NCBI GenBank assembly: GCA_016190025.1
Contig: JACPRG010000127.1
Location: forward strand, 1 to 20,780
Source of the DNA: Candidatus Tectimicrobiota bacterium
Lineage (GTDB): Bacteria; UBA8248; JACPRG01
Reading direction: 5' to 3'
Length of the DNA stretch: 20,780 nt
In this document: in pieces, positions 7,605 through 15,931 of the stretch
Layout: every line of letters begins with the position of its first letter
Position numbering within the stretch: the first letter of the stretch is position 1
Position numbers and translations under genes: made by a program
The notes under the pieces: generated by a model
Databases searched by the model: none
Told to the model about the DNA's origin: nothing
Seen by the model: the letters and a program-made list of their open reading frames with translations, nothing else

Positions 7605-9374
7605 ATGACCAAGATCATTCCTGCCAGGACACATCGCTGCGGGGAGTTGCGCGCGGCGGACGTGGGCTCGGCGGTCGTGGTGAAGGGGTGGGCCCAGACC
7701 TGCCGGGATCACGGAGGACTCATCTTCATTGACGTGCGCGACCGCTCGGGCCTCATCCAGGTGGCGGTGGACCCGGCGCGCTCGGCAGAGGCCCACCGGC
7801 GGGCGGAAGGGGTGCGGGGCGAGTTCGTCCTGGCCGTCCGGGGGGAAGTCGCGCGGCGCCCGCAGGAGAGCGTCAACCCGAGGCTCCCGACGGGAGAGGT
7901 GGAGGTCCGCGCGACGGATCTCTGGATCCTCAGCGAGGCCAAAACGCCCCCCTTCAGCATTGAGAGCGACGCCGAAGTGTCCGAGGCCGTCCGGATGAAG
8001 TACCGCTATCTGGACCTGCGGCGCCCGGCCATGCAGAAAAACCTAATCCTCCGCCACCGGGTCAACCAGTGTGTGCGGAACTTCTTCAGCCGGGAAGGGT
8101 TTCTCGAGCTGGAGACGCCCGTGCTGACCAAGAGCACGCCGGAGGGGGCGCGGGACTATCTGGTCCCCAGCCGGGTGAACAAGGGGAAGTTTTACGCCCT
8201 TCCCCAGTCCCCCCAGATCTTCAAGCAGCTCTTCATGATCTCCGGCTTCGACCGGTACTTTCAGATCGTCAAGTGCTTCCGGGACGAGGACCTGCGCGCG
8301 GACCGCCAACCCGAGTTCACCCAGGTGGACGTGGAGATGTCCTTCGTGGAGCGGGAGGACGTCCTCGGCGTCGTCGAGCGCCTGATGGCGGAGCTGTTCT
8401 CAGAGTGCATCGGCGTTGAGGTGCGGACCCCGTTTGCGCGCCTTTCCTATGACGAGGCCATGAGCCGCTACGGCTCGGACAAGCCGGACCTCCGGTACGG
8501 CCTGACGCTGCAAGACGTGAGCGACATCGTGAGGGACACGGAGTTCGGGGTGTTCCGGAAGGTTTTGGAAGACGGGGGAAAGGTCAAAGGGTTCTCCGCG
8601 CCGGGCCTGGCCGCGGCTTCCCGGAAAGACCTGGACGACCTGACGAAGTTCGCCGCCGGCCAGGGGGCCGGAGGCCTGGCGTGGATGAAGGTGGAGGAGG
8701 GCGTGACCTCTCCCATCGCGAAGTTCTTCAAGCCGGACGCGCTGGAGAGTCTTCAGAGGGCGCTGGGGGCGGGCCGCGGGGATCTCCTCTTGATGGTCGC
8801 CGACAAGCCCGCCGTCGCCGATAAGGCCCTGGGCGCGCTCCGCGCGCACGTCGCCGGCCGGCTCCATCTCTCCAAGCCGGACGACTTCCGGTTCTTGTGG
8901 GTGACGGATTTCCCCCTCCTGGAGTGGGACGAGGAGGAAAAGCGCTACCAGGCCGTCCATCATCCCTTCACGTCCCCCCACCCGGAGGACATCCCGCTCT
9001 TCGACACAGACCGGGGGAGGATCCGGGCCTTGGCCTACGACCTCGTCCTGAACGGCCAGGAGATCGGGGGCGGGAGCATCCGGATCCACCGCCGCGAGGT
9101 CCAGAACAAAATGTTCGAGGCACTGGGGCTCTCGGAGGAGGAGGCGAGGGCGAAGTTCGGTTTTTTCCTGGAGGCCCTGGAGTACGGGACGCCCCCGCAC
9201 GGGGGGATCGCCCTGGGGCTGGACCGCATCGTGGCGATCCTGGCGGGCGTGGACTCCATCCGGGACGTCATCCCCTTCCCCAAGACCCAGAAGGCCCTCG
9301 ACCTCATGACCGACGCCCCCTCGGAGGTGGACGAAAAGCAGCTCCGGGAGCTCGGGATCGACATCGTAATATAA
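7605..9374 (+). CDS. aspS: Aspartate--tRNA ligase, probably non-discriminating (Asp/Asn)
   Basis: Bacterial-type AspRS of 589 residues, the normal length. The N-terminal OB-fold anticodon domain (about 15-105) contains [18 protein letters not shown]. Class II motif 2 is [20 protein letters not shown], and motif 3 is [15 protein letters not shown] near the C-terminus. Between them lies the GAD insertion (about 290-420) found only in bacterial AspRS. H36, in RDHGG, corresponds to the His that marks relaxed tRNA specificity in the Pseudomonas enzyme, where AspRS also makes Asp-tRNA-Asn for GatCAB. By inference this organism uses the transamidation route. It follows the lipoprotein gene by 48 bases. 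Confidence 0.97.
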   Translation: MTKIIPARTHRCGELRAADVGSAVVVKGWAQTCRDHGGLIFIDVRDRSGLIQVAVDPARSAEAHRRAEGVRGEFVLAVRGEVARRPQESVNPRLPTGEVEVRATDLWILSEAKTPPFSIESDAEVSEAVRMKYRYLDLRRPAMQKNLILRHRVNQCVRNFFSREGFLELETPVLTKSTPEGARDYLVPSRVNKGKFYALPQSPQIFKQLFMISGFDRYFQIVKCFRDEDLRADRQPEFTQVDVEMSFVEREDVLGVVERLMAELFSECIGVEVRTPFARLSYDEAMSRYGSDKPDLRYGLTLQDVSDIVRDTEFGVFRKVLEDGGKVKGFSAPGLAAASRKDLDDLTKFAAGQGAGGLAWMKVEEGVTSPIAKFFKPDALESLQRALGAGRGDLLLMVADKPAVADKALGALRAHVAGRLHLSKPDDFRFLWVTDFPLLEWDEEEKRYQAVHHPFTSPHPEDIPLFDTDRGRIRALAYDLVLNGQEIGGGSIRIHRREVQNKMFEALGLSEEEARAKFGFFLEALEYGTPPHGGIALGLDRIVAILAGVDSIRDVIPFPKTQKALDLMTDAPSEVDEKQLRELGIDIVI

Positions 9375-9450
9375 AATTCAGATCGTAAACACAGAGGCTC
9401 CCCCCGAGGGTGCCCCAGGGTGAAGCGATGCGCCGGAAGCGCCTTGTTTC

Positions 9451-9633
9451 TCACTTTGTTCTGCTGCAAACGGAAAAATGACCCCTCTTTACGAACGGGC
9501 TCAAATGGGACCGGATCGATATCTTTTCTCCCGCCGGGACGCCCGGAATCGACCGCGGCGGGAGGCTGGCCAGGATTTCCTCATCGGTCCTGATCTCCTC
9601 GACCGGAACCTTCTTCCGACCGAACGGGATCAC
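9451..9633 (-). CDS. Possible 60-residue ORF overlapping the UbiD stop
   Basis: A GTG start at 9633 overlaps the UbiD stop as GTGA, an arrangement typical of translational coupling. The 60-residue product begins MIPFGRKKVPVEEIRTDEE and is charged, with one Cys near the end. It does not show the Cys-rich pattern of the small BsdD-type subunit that accompanies some UbiD decarboxylases. The overlap is the only positive evidence; the second half looks compositionally random. It may be the decayed start of a longer gene or no gene at all. Confidence 0.3.
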   Translation of the reverse strand: MIPFGRKKVPVEEIRTDEEILASLPPRSIPGVPAGEKISIRSHLSPFVKRGHFSVCSRTK

Positions 9634-10991
9634 AGGAAATTCTCAACTTTGATCCCGGGCCAGTAGCCGATCCGCTCCATCTCCTTCCGCCGCTCCGGCT
9701 CTCCCAGGGTGGCGCCCCGCGTGGCGTCGATCAAGACCTTGGTGCTTGTGCATTTGTAAGGGTCTTCCCTATTTCGCGCCGTCGTGGTCAGCTGACAGCT
9801 GATGAGGCCGCCCAGGACGAACAAATCAGCCGGGTCGGCATTCGTCGCAATCACATGGAGGATGTCCCGCGGGTCCTCGATGTCGACATCGTCGTCCACC
9901 ACGACCACGTACTGGGCCAGGGCGTTTCGGGCGCAAGCGGAGAGGAACATGTCGCGAACCTCTCCCTTGTACCGGGGAACGGCCTTGATGACAAGCATCT
10001 GGCGACCCACGTAGGGCGGGAAGTCCACGTCCAGAACCTGATGCCCCTTGTTGATGAGGTCGGAGTAGATCTGAACCGAGTGGGCGATGCCGGTCAGGAT
10101 CTGGTGATCTGTGAAACGAGTGGCGTTGAGATGGCGATAGATGGCGTCCTCGCGGCGGAGGATCGCAGTCGCTTCGGACTTGAATCCGTTCGGGTCGTAG
10201 CCGTAACGAATGGTGTATTCGCCGAATGGGCCATTTGGCAGGCGTTGGGTGAGGTCGAGCTGCGCCTCGATCACGATCTCCATCCGGGCCGGGACCTTCA
10301 GGTCCACCGTTTCGCACTGGGTCAGCTCGACCGGCTCGTCGAGAAGGTTCCCGGCCATCTCGTGCTCGGAAAAACCCGCGTGGCCCCAGCTGAGCGCGGC
10401 CGAGAGGTCAAACGCCGGGTGGTGGCCGATGCACAGGGCGATGGGCATGCTCTTCAGGCCGCGCTCTTGATGCAGGGCGATGTTCCGAAGGGTGTGAGGT
10501 CGCCAGATCCCGGAGGAGAGCAGCGTCTTGCCTTTCACCTCGGTGCGAACGAAGGCGGCATTGAGATCTCCTGTCTCTGGGTTGACCGAGACCAAGTGGG
10601 CGGAGGAGAGGAAAGGGCCGGAATCTCCAGGCGATGAAACGGCCACCGGAAGCGCCCCCAGGTCCACGTCCTTCCCCTTCACGATTTTTTCCTTGACCGG
10701 GGCGTCCGTTGCCATGACCGCCTCATGGACGGGCGGCCGAAGCCATTTCTTGCTGAGCCCATCGATCATTCTGTCGGCTGGCACCCCCGCAGCAAGGGCC
10801 ATATGCTCCCGGGGTGAGAAGAACCTGTCGACGACCGTCCAGCCCGGATAGCCCTTGACGTTTTTGAACATCACGGGCTGTTCCACGCGCTGGCAGATGC
10901 CACCCATTTGGGTTCGCGGATCGACAGGCTTCTCAATATAAAGGATCTTGTCCTGAATCTGTTCGAGGAAGGTCCGGAGGTCTTTACTCAT
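9630..10991 (-). CDS. UbiD-family prenylated-FMN decarboxylase
   Basis: A 453-residue protein of normal UbiD length. UbiD enzymes reversibly decarboxylate unsaturated or aromatic acids using prenylated FMN, made by UbiX. Family landmarks, numbered from the ATG at 10991, are N144 and R149 (NAAFVR, the Asn-x4-Arg of the cofactor site), E211 before MAG (metal ligand region), and GPFGEY with E258. The residue five before it, normally the catalytic Glu of EGPFGE, is N253. The start at 10991 is chosen for its strong AAGGAG; an in-frame start at 11147 would add 52 low-quality residues. The substrate cannot be read from sequence. Upstream lies an NMT1-like binding protein. No ubiX is in the window. 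Confidence 0.88.
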   Translation of the reverse strand: MSKDLRTFLEQIQDKILYIEKPVDPRTQMGGICQRVEQPVMFKNVKGYPGWTVVDRFFSPREHMALAAGVPADRMIDGLSKKWLRPPVHEAVMATDAPVKEKIVKGKDVDLGALPVAVSSPGDSGPFLSSAHLVSVNPETGDLNAAFVRTEVKGKTLLSSGIWRPHTLRNIALHQERGLKSMPIALCIGHHPAFDLSAALSWGHAGFSEHEMAGNLLDEPVELTQCETVDLKVPARMEIVIEAQLDLTQRLPNGPFGEYTIRYGYDPNGFKSEATAILRREDAIYRHLNATRFTDHQILTGIAHSVQIYSDLINKGHQVLDVDFPPYVGRQMLVIKAVPRYKGEVRDMFLSACARNALAQYVVVVDDDVDIEDPRDILHVIATNADPADLFVLGGLISCQLTTTARNREDPYKCTSTKVLIDATRGATLGEPERRKEMERIGYWPGIKVENFL

Positions 10992-10999
10992 CTCGCGTA

Positions 11000-11005
11000 C
11001 TCCTT
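11000..11005 (-). promoter_or_regulatory. Ribosome binding site deciding the UbiD start
   Basis: On the reverse strand AAGGAG (11005-11000) lies 8 bases before the ATG at 10991. It sets the start at a methionine followed by SKDLRTFLEQ, a usual UbiD opening. Confidence 0.7.
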
Positions 11006-11143
11006 GGTGTGTTCGTTCCAGGTGATGGTTTGTTTTGTGACCAGGTCTCCGTGACCCCCAAAGGCCCTGGCTCCGGACGGTCTCACGTCGACGACCGAGA
11101 TGAAACGCTGGCCCCTCCCACGCTCCGGTCCGCAGCGCCCCGT

Positions 11144-12154
11144 TCACTTCGGCGGATAGACCCTCGGGAGAAACTCGTTCGTATAAAGGTCCTCAGTCGC
11201 CACCGAACCCTTTACGTCCATATACTTGGTAATGGTGTCACGGAGAAGCTTGACCTTGTCGGGCGCCATGTAGCCCAATCCTTGCTTCCTCGACACCGGG
11301 GTCAGCATCAAATCCTGGGCGATATGCCACCGCTCGAGAGAGGCGCTGCGACCCAGCGCGGGATGGCTTTTCAGGAGGATATTGATTCCATCGCTCGGGT
11401 CTTTTATCACCCAGCGGATCCCCCGATAGGTCCCCTTGAGAAACGCCTTGAGAAGCTTTGGATTATTCTGGATCCACTTATCACCACTGATCAGGGAAAG
11501 TCCGAAAATGTCGAGGCCATGATCGGCATACCGGATCATCTCCAGTTCCAACCCCTTTTCCCGAGCGGCCCGCTCAAAGTTTGGCCAAGCGGTCGAGAAA
11601 TCGGCGATCCCCTCCACTTGTTTCGTGGCAAGGGTGATGGGTAGGACAGCCGGCACGGTGGTCAGCCACTTGACCGAATCCACGGAGATTCCGTTGGCCC
11701 TGGCAAAGGCGGGAAACAGGACGCGAGGGGCGCTCGCCACGGGCGCCGCCAGGGTCCGACCGGGAAGGTCTTTGGGCCCTTTGATCCCGCTACCTTTCAG
11801 GACGAAAATCACCATCGGAGAGCGATCGAAAAACATTCCGACCATTCGCACCTTGAGTCCCTGAGAACGTCCTGCAACGACGGTCCCGGCATCCGCCATC
11901 CCCATGTTGGCCGTGCCCGTCGCAACGCTCTTGACGGCGAGCCCCGAGCCCTTTCCCCCGATGATATCGACTTCCAGCCCTTCCTCTGCGTAGTATCCCT
12001 TGTCCCGGGCCACGAAGAATCCCGCGTGATAGCCGACGGGCACCCAATTCAGGATAAGCGAAATTTTTTCAGCCGCAGGAGCGACCGGCGCCTGAAAAAG
12101 GCAAATCCCCAGGATTGTCCAAAACAGGCAAAGGTTTCTTCTTGCGCGCTTCAT
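11144..12154 (-). CDS. NMT1/THI5-like ABC transporter substrate-binding protein
   Basis: A 336-residue protein with a Sec signal peptide (cleavage likely after A28, in VAPAA-EK). The type II periplasmic-binding fold starts with LNWVPVGYHAGFFVARDKGY, then YYAEEGLEVDI and GMADAG, typical of the NMT1/THI5/SsuA group that binds small organic ligands such as pyrimidines, sulfonates or aromatic acids. The start ATG has GGAGAGG just upstream. It is followed after a 152-base gap by the UbiD gene, which suggests the ligand is the decarboxylase's substrate or a relative of it (inference). No permease or ATPase gene is next to it, so it either shares a distant transporter or works in sensing. Its base composition is clearly lower in GC than its neighbours. 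Confidence 0.88.
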   Translation of the reverse strand: MKRARRNLCLFWTILGICLFQAPVAPAAEKISLILNWVPVGYHAGFFVARDKGYYAEEGLEVDIIGGKGSGLAVKSVATGTANMGMADAGTVVAGRSQGLKVRMVGMFFDRSPMVIFVLKGSGIKGPKDLPGRTLAAPVASAPRVLFPAFARANGISVDSVKWLTTVPAVLPITLATKQVEGIADFSTAWPNFERAAREKGLELEMIRYADHGLDIFGLSLISGDKWIQNNPKLLKAFLKGTYRGIRWVIKDPSDGINILLKSHPALGRSASLERWHIAQDLMLTPVSRKQGLGYMAPDKVKLLRDTITKYMDVKGSVATEDLYTNEFLPRVYPPK

Positions 12155-12194
12155 TTTGCACCTCTCCGTTCCACAGACAAAAGGGACCCCGAAT

Positions 12195-12202
12195 TTCCGG
12201 TC
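12195..12202. repeat. Direct repeat TTCCGGTC, copy 1
   Basis: Octamer TTCCGGTC, repeated exactly at 12266-12273, 71 bases away in the same orientation. This copy lies in the 5' leader of the binding-protein transcript, about 40 bases after the predicted start. It could be an operator half-site pair or chance. Confidence 0.3.
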
Positions 12203-12246
12203 TGAACACTTCCTGGAGCGTCTCGTCCTGTTTCGTTGACAAAATA

Positions 12247-12275
12247 CTTTTATCTGAAATTCCCATTCCGGTCAA
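12247..12275 (-). promoter_or_regulatory. sigma70-type promoter for binding-protein/UbiD unit
   Basis: On the reverse strand TTGACC (12275-12270) and TAAAAG (12252-12247) are separated by 17 bases. Transcription would begin near 12240, ~86 bases before the ATG at 12154. A copy of the octamer TTCCGGTC overlaps the -35 box. Confidence 0.5.
12266..12273. repeat. Direct repeat TTCCGGTC, copy 2, overlapping the -35 box
   Basis: Second copy of the octamer at 12195-12202. Its overlap with the -35 hexamer of the predicted promoter is what makes a repressor site conceivable. Confidence 0.3.
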
Positions 12276-12296
12276 GTCCCGCTAAAAATTGAGAAT

Positions 12297-13169
12297 TCAT
12301 CTTTTTGATGTAATCGGGGCGGCGCGGGCCTGGCTCCGTCCGTCCTTCGCCCTCCGAATGGCCTCCGCCAAAAGGGAATCCTCGGCGATCCCCTGGGCGT
12401 CCGTCAGGGAGGCCGTCACCCGGCCGATGACCATGACCGCGCTCGTCATCCGGACGGGGATGCGGTAGCGGTCGGCCGTCGCCCAGAAGAGGACCTCCCC
12501 CTTCCGCCGGAAGGGACCCTCGGCGTAGGCGATCCTCGGCCGGACGCGGAGCGTCGGGATCTCTCCCCAGGCGGTGCGGAGCGTCTCCCGTGCCTCCACG
12601 CGCACCTCGGTCTCCCAGTTCTTCTTGCTGGCGAAGGCCAGGACGCGCACCCGGCTCCCGGCCCCGACCTCGCCGGGAAGCGCCCGGAGCTTGTACAGGC
12701 TGGAGAGGGCGTCCTGGACGCCGTAGCGGATGACGTAGCCCCAGGCGGGCTCGCGGTTGCGCTTGTAGAAGGCCAGGTTGCTCTCCTGATCCAGGACGAC
12801 CCGCTTCCAGCTCCGGTAACTCCCTTCCCGCTGGCGGAGCCAGTAATAGAGGGGGTGGCCTTTGGCCGGGTCCCAAAAGCTCTCGAACCGGTCGTCCACC
12901 GGGTAAAAGAGGGAGAAGACCTCGTTGGAGCGGGCGGTGGAGGTCAGGCGGAAGACGGGCGTCCCCGCGTAGGTGGTCCGCCCGGCCACGGAGAGCTCGG
13001 AGGTCCCCGCCGGGATCCCGAACCATGTGACGGAAAACGTCAGCCGTTCGCCCACGCGGAAAGGCAGAGGGCCTTCGGCCCAAGCGGCCCCCCCGCAGGC
13101 GCCCGCCAGCGCCCAGAGCGCGGCGGCGGCCGCCGGGATGCGGAGGAGGGATCGGACGGAGGGGGGCAT
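12297..13169 (-). CDS. DUF3108 secreted protein
   Basis: A 290-residue protein with a signal peptide of about 31 residues ending ..AAWA-EG. The mature protein opens LPFRVGERLTFSVTWFGIPA, the recognisable DUF3108 start. It continues as a beta-rich domain including VFRLTSTARSNEVFSLFYPVDDRFES, split by family-typical Tyr and Trp residues. The C-terminal third has RVLAFASKKNWETEV and a segment ending in VMVIGRVTASL. The family is predicted to be periplasmic or outer-membrane-associated and has no known activity. The ATG at 13169 is preferred over an open extension to 13835, which lies antiparallel to nothing but overlaps the ROK gene out of frame. The gene is 8 bases after the ROK kinase and cotranscribed with it. 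Confidence 0.82.
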   Translation of the reverse strand: MPPSVRSLLRIPAAAAALWALAGACGGAAWAEGPLPFRVGERLTFSVTWFGIPAGTSELSVAGRTTYAGTPVFRLTSTARSNEVFSLFYPVDDRFESFWDPAKGHPLYYWLRQREGSYRSWKRVVLDQESNLAFYKRNREPAWGYVIRYGVQDALSSLYKLRALPGEVGAGSRVRVLAFASKKNWETEVRVEARETLRTAWGEIPTLRVRPRIAYAEGPFRRKGEVLFWATADRYRIPVRMTSAVMVIGRVTASLTDAQGIAEDSLLAEAIRRAKDGRSQARAAPITSKR

Positions 13170-13177
13170 CCGCCGCT

Positions 13178-14110
13178 TTATCCCCGGCCTTCGAGGAGGG
13201 AGTAGACCGCCCCCAGGGGTCCCGCGTCGTCGCCCAGCCGGCCGGGCACGACTTCCACGCGCTGCGTGATGGCGCGGAAGGCCCTGCGCCTCATTTCCTC
13301 CTCGGCGGGTCTCAAGATGATCTTCCCGGCCCGGGAGACGCCCCCCGTGATCACGATTCTTTCGGGATCGAAAATGTTGGCGAAATTGGCCAGTCCCGCG
13401 CCCAGGTATCGTCCGGTCTCCGCCAAGACCTCCTGGGCCAGGGCGTCGCCGCGCTGCGCCGTCTCGGAGATCTCCTCGACGGTGGGGTTCGCTCCCGTCT
13501 TCAGCGCGCTCCGCCGCCCGGTCAGCTTCTCGGCCAGCCGCTTCTGGATGGCGGAAGCGCCGACGAAGGCCTCCAGGCACCCGCGGTTTCCGCACCTGCA
13601 GGGCGGCCCCTGGATATCGATGGTCATGTGGCCGCCCTCGGCGCCCATCCCGTGGGCCCCCCTCCAGACCCTGCCCTCCAGGATGAAACCGGTCCCCAGC
13701 CCGGTTCCCAGCGTGAGCAGGATGAAGGTCCGGGCGCCCGCCCCCGCGCCGCGCCAGAGCTCTCCCAGCGCAACGGCGTTGGCGTCGTTCTCCAGGAGCG
13801 TCTCGACGCCGAACTCCCGCTCCAGAACCTCGCACAGGGGAAACCCCTCGATCTCGGGCAGGTTGGGAGCGGCGAGGACCCGCCTGCGGTCAGTGGACAC
13901 CACCCCCGCGCACCCGATCCCGATTCCCCCCAGGTTCGCCCCCTCGGCGAGCGGCCTCATCGCCTCTACAAAGCCCTTCTGGAGGTTATCCGCGCCGCCA
14001 TGCGGCGATGGGCGCGTCGCGGCGGCTAGGATCTCTCCCGCCCGGTTGACCAGGGAGACCTTGAGGTTCGTTCCCCCGATGTCAAGGCCGATGTAAACTT
14101 TTTCGCCCAC
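13178..14110 (-). CDS. ROK-family sugar kinase (glucokinase-like)
   Basis: A 310-residue protein, the normal ROK length. It starts VYIGLDIGGTNLKVSL with the phosphate-binding DIGGTN (10-15). The catalytic Asp is D109 in LENDANA. The ROK signature includes GAEGGH (H161) and the zinc cluster CRCGNRGCLE (C171, C173, C178). Zinc-bearing ROK members phosphorylate glucose, N-acetylmannosamine or related sugars. The lack of an N-terminal helix-turn-helix rules out the repressor branch. The start is the GTG at 14110, with GGGGAAG 5 bases upstream; longer in-frame starts extend into the promoter region. It has its own extended -10 promoter, and DUF3108 follows. Glucose is the likeliest substrate but is not provable here. 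Confidence 0.92.
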   Translation of the reverse strand: MGEKVYIGLDIGGTNLKVSLVNRAGEILAAATRPSPHGGADNLQKGFVEAMRPLAEGANLGGIGIGCAGVVSTDRRRVLAAPNLPEIEGFPLCEVLEREFGVETLLENDANAVALGELWRGAGAGARTFILLTLGTGLGTGFILEGRVWRGAHGMGAEGGHMTIDIQGPPCRCGNRGCLEAFVGASAIQKRLAEKLTGRRSALKTGANPTVEEISETAQRGDALAQEVLAETGRYLGAGLANFANIFDPERIVITGGVSRAGKIILRPAEEEMRRRAFRAITQRVEVVPGRLGDDAGPLGAVYSLLEGRG

Positions 14111-14188
14111 ACCGCTTCCCCGCGCGCCGGGTTTCCGCCGCGGAACAATCGCGGGCCGCCGGGTCTTTGCGCCTCGGCGCCCACTGGG

Positions 14189-14197
14189 ATTATAGCA
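14189..14197 (-). promoter_or_regulatory. Extended -10 promoter for ROK/DUF3108
   Basis: On the reverse strand TGC followed by a perfect TATAAT (14194-14189) forms an extended -10 element. No -35 box is evident, which extended -10 promoters tolerate. A start near 14182 leaves a ~70-base leader to the GTG. Confidence 0.5.
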
Positions 14198-14322
14198 CCG
14201 CGCCCGCCGAGGGCTGTCTTCGGTCGGCCTGGCGGGTGGAGAGGAAAGGCGGCGCCGGCCGCGGGATTTTTCCAGGCCCGCCGGGCCCAATAAAATTCTC
14301 TTTTCGCCCTGAGGCTTTGGGG

Positions 14323-14328
14323 TATAAT
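14323..14328 (+). promoter_or_regulatory. -10 box for the DedA gene
   Basis: A perfect TATAAT lies 33 bases before the TTG start at 14362. The -35 region (around 14300-14305, CTTTTC) matches poorly. Confidence 0.45.
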
Positions 14329-14346
14329 AATCGGCTGTTTCTGCGC

Positions 14347-14352
14347 GAGGAG
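14347..14352 (+). promoter_or_regulatory. Ribosome binding site deciding the DedA TTG start
   Basis: GAGGAG lies 9 bases before TTG 14362. There is no ATG or GTG in the usual family start zone, and longer in-frame extension upstream would precede the -10 box. Confidence 0.5.
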
Positions 14353-14361
14353 AACGCCTCG

Positions 14362-14970
14362 TTGGAAAGTCTTTTGGATTTTTTCACCAGCTATTCCGAG
14401 CACTTCATCTACTTCTCGCTGTTTGGCATCTTGTTCCTTTCAGGGTTGGGGCTTCCCATCCCCGAGGATGCCGTTCTGCTCTCGGGCGGTTTTCTCGTCT
14501 ATTTCGGGTATACGAGACCTCTCCCCACGGCCCTGGCGGGATTTGCCGGTGTCCTCTCCGGCGACATCCTGATCTTCCAGATCGGGGCGAGGTGGGGGAC
14601 GGACGCGGTCCGCCATCGGAGCATCGCCCACCTCCTGACGCCGAAGCGCCTCGCCCGCGTCCAGAACTACTTTCGGAAATACGGGATGATGACAGTTCTC
14701 CTGGCCCGATTTCTGGTCGGCCTCCGGGCGCCCACGTTCCTTTTGGCGGGGGCCATGTACATGCCCTTCCGGCAATTCGTCTCGCTGGATTTCCTGGCGG
14801 CGGTGGTGAGCGTCCCGCTCGTCACCTATCTGGGCTACGTCTTCGCTCCCCAGTTGGAGTCCCTCCTGCGGGTCCTTCGGGGCATTGAGATTGTCGTTCT
14901 CTTCCTGGTCCTGGTGGTGGCGGGCCTCATTTGCTGGCTCCGGCGGGCCCGAAAGCGCCAGGCCGCGTAG
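14362..14970 (+). CDS. DedA/SNARE-associated family membrane protein
   Basis: A 202-residue integral membrane protein, normal for DedA. From the TTG at 14362, the conserved block GLGLPIPEDAVLLSGG is at residues 28-43. GDILIFQIGARWG follows near 75. The second block, FRKYGMMTVLLARFLVGLRA then LLAGAMYMPF, carries the family Arg residues. A final hydrophobic helix and a basic tail (RRARKRQAA) end it. DedA proteins are flippases or transporters of lipid carriers, including undecaprenyl phosphate and aminophospholipids. Which lipid is handled here is unknown. The gene has its own -10 box and is divergent from the ROK gene and convergent with DUF3047. Confidence 0.9.
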   Translation: MESLLDFFTSYSEHFIYFSLFGILFLSGLGLPIPEDAVLLSGGFLVYFGYTRPLPTALAGFAGVLSGDILIFQIGARWGTDAVRHRSIAHLLTPKRLARVQNYFRKYGMMTVLLARFLVGLRAPTFLLAGAMYMPFRQFVSLDFLAAVVSVPLVTYLGYVFAPQLESLLRVLRGIEIVVLFLVLVVAGLICWLRRARKRQAA

Positions 14971-15089
14971 AGAGAGGGCCTCTTCTCGCGCCGCCTTTAT
15001 ACCGGACGGCGACAAAGGAGGGGCCGCTGTGCCTGGGAGAGAAATTCGCGCGGCCGCCGTCTCCCCCGAAAGGGCGCCGCTTTCGAAAC

Positions 15090-15884
15090 TCAGGAGGCGG
15101 GGTTCAGGTCTCCACAGGCGGCTTCGCCGCTCCCGGCAGCCGGCGGCGCGGGGCCGGGCGCGGCCGTGAATCGGATGGGGCCGACCCAGCTCTCGGCTCG
15201 GCCTTTCAGCGTGGCGCTGTCTATCTGAACGGCGACGGATTGGACGTTCGGGACGGTGCTCCTCTGGAACACCTTGCGGTAGTCGGCCGCCAGGTCGCGG
15301 GACTCGTGGAGCCAGGCGCCGAGGGGGGTCTTGCCGTTCCGCAGGATGATGTACCAGGTGGTGGGGACCTTGGCGAGGCGGAGGGCCCTTCGTTTCCACC
15401 AGGACCGCTCTCCGGGGGCGCTGATGTACGAGCAACGGGGGGCGTTGACGTCCCAAAGGTAGCCGATGGCCCGGACATCGCCCTCCTCGTCGGGGCGAAA
15501 GGTGACATAGAGGTTCACCGGCTGATCGTCGGTTTCCTCCTTCCGGGCGTCGGCGCCTTCCAGGAGCTTCTCCGTCTTCCAGCGCCAGGTGAGGATGGGC
15601 GTTTCGGCGAGGGAGACGTCGAGGTTCTCCAGCCCGATGAAGTAAGACTTCTTGTCCGCCTTGAGGTGCAGGACGGAGCGACCGTCTTTGGATTCGACGG
15701 CGATGTCCCCGGGCGCGACGCTCCCCTTGTACTCCTTGAGGGTCCATCCCTGCGGCGCGCCTTTTTCGCCCCGGGGTTTGGGCCAGTCGTCCACGACGAC
15801 GCGGTCCGCGGCCAGGCCGTCGGCCGGCAGGAGCGCCGCAGCGAAGAACCCCCACGTCAAAAGACCCTTCCGAACGTTTCTCAT
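15090..15884 (-). CDS. DUF3047 secreted protein
   Basis: A 264-residue protein with a signal peptide (MRNVRKGLLTWGFFAAALLP, cleavage near GLAA-DR). The DUF3047 pattern follows: VVVDDWPKP, then APQGWTLKEYKG, then TPILTWRWKTEKL, and TTWYIILRN later. Such proteins are exported beta-sandwich proteins of unknown function. The ATG at 15884 is chosen because GAGGAGG lies 8-14 bases upstream; a longer frame to 15935 would bury the signal peptide. It follows the MgtC-like gene by 47 bases and is likely last on the enolase transcript. Confidence 0.82.
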   Translation of the reverse strand: MRNVRKGLLTWGFFAAALLPADGLAADRVVVDDWPKPRGEKGAPQGWTLKEYKGSVAPGDIAVESKDGRSVLHLKADKKSYFIGLENLDVSLAETPILTWRWKTEKLLEGADARKEETDDQPVNLYVTFRPDEEGDVRAIGYLWDVNAPRCSYISAPGERSWWKRRALRLAKVPTTWYIILRNGKTPLGAWLHESRDLAADYRKVFQRSTVPNVQSVAVQIDSATLKGRAESWVGPIRFTAAPGPAPPAAGSGEAACGDLNPAS

Positions 15885-15931
15885 GAGCCCATCCTCCTCG
15901 GCTGACTGGGTTCCCGGCAGGAAACCTCGGT

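Noticed and set aside
10992..11147. 52-residue extension of UbiD
   Set aside because: No ribosome site at 11147, it overlaps the end of the binding-protein gene, and the ATG at 10991 has a strong AAGGAG.
12284..12305. AT-rich imperfect inverted repeat after DUF3108
   Set aside because: The stem has bulges and weak A-T pairs, so I would not call it a terminator.
13170..13835. N-terminal extension of the DUF3108 frame
   Set aside because: The extension overlaps the ROK gene in another frame, is Arg/Gly-rich, and would bury a clear signal peptide that starts at 13169.
14440..15855. 471-residue minus-strand open frame
   Set aside because: Spans the DedA gene antisense and DUF3047 out of frame; composition is that of a shadow.
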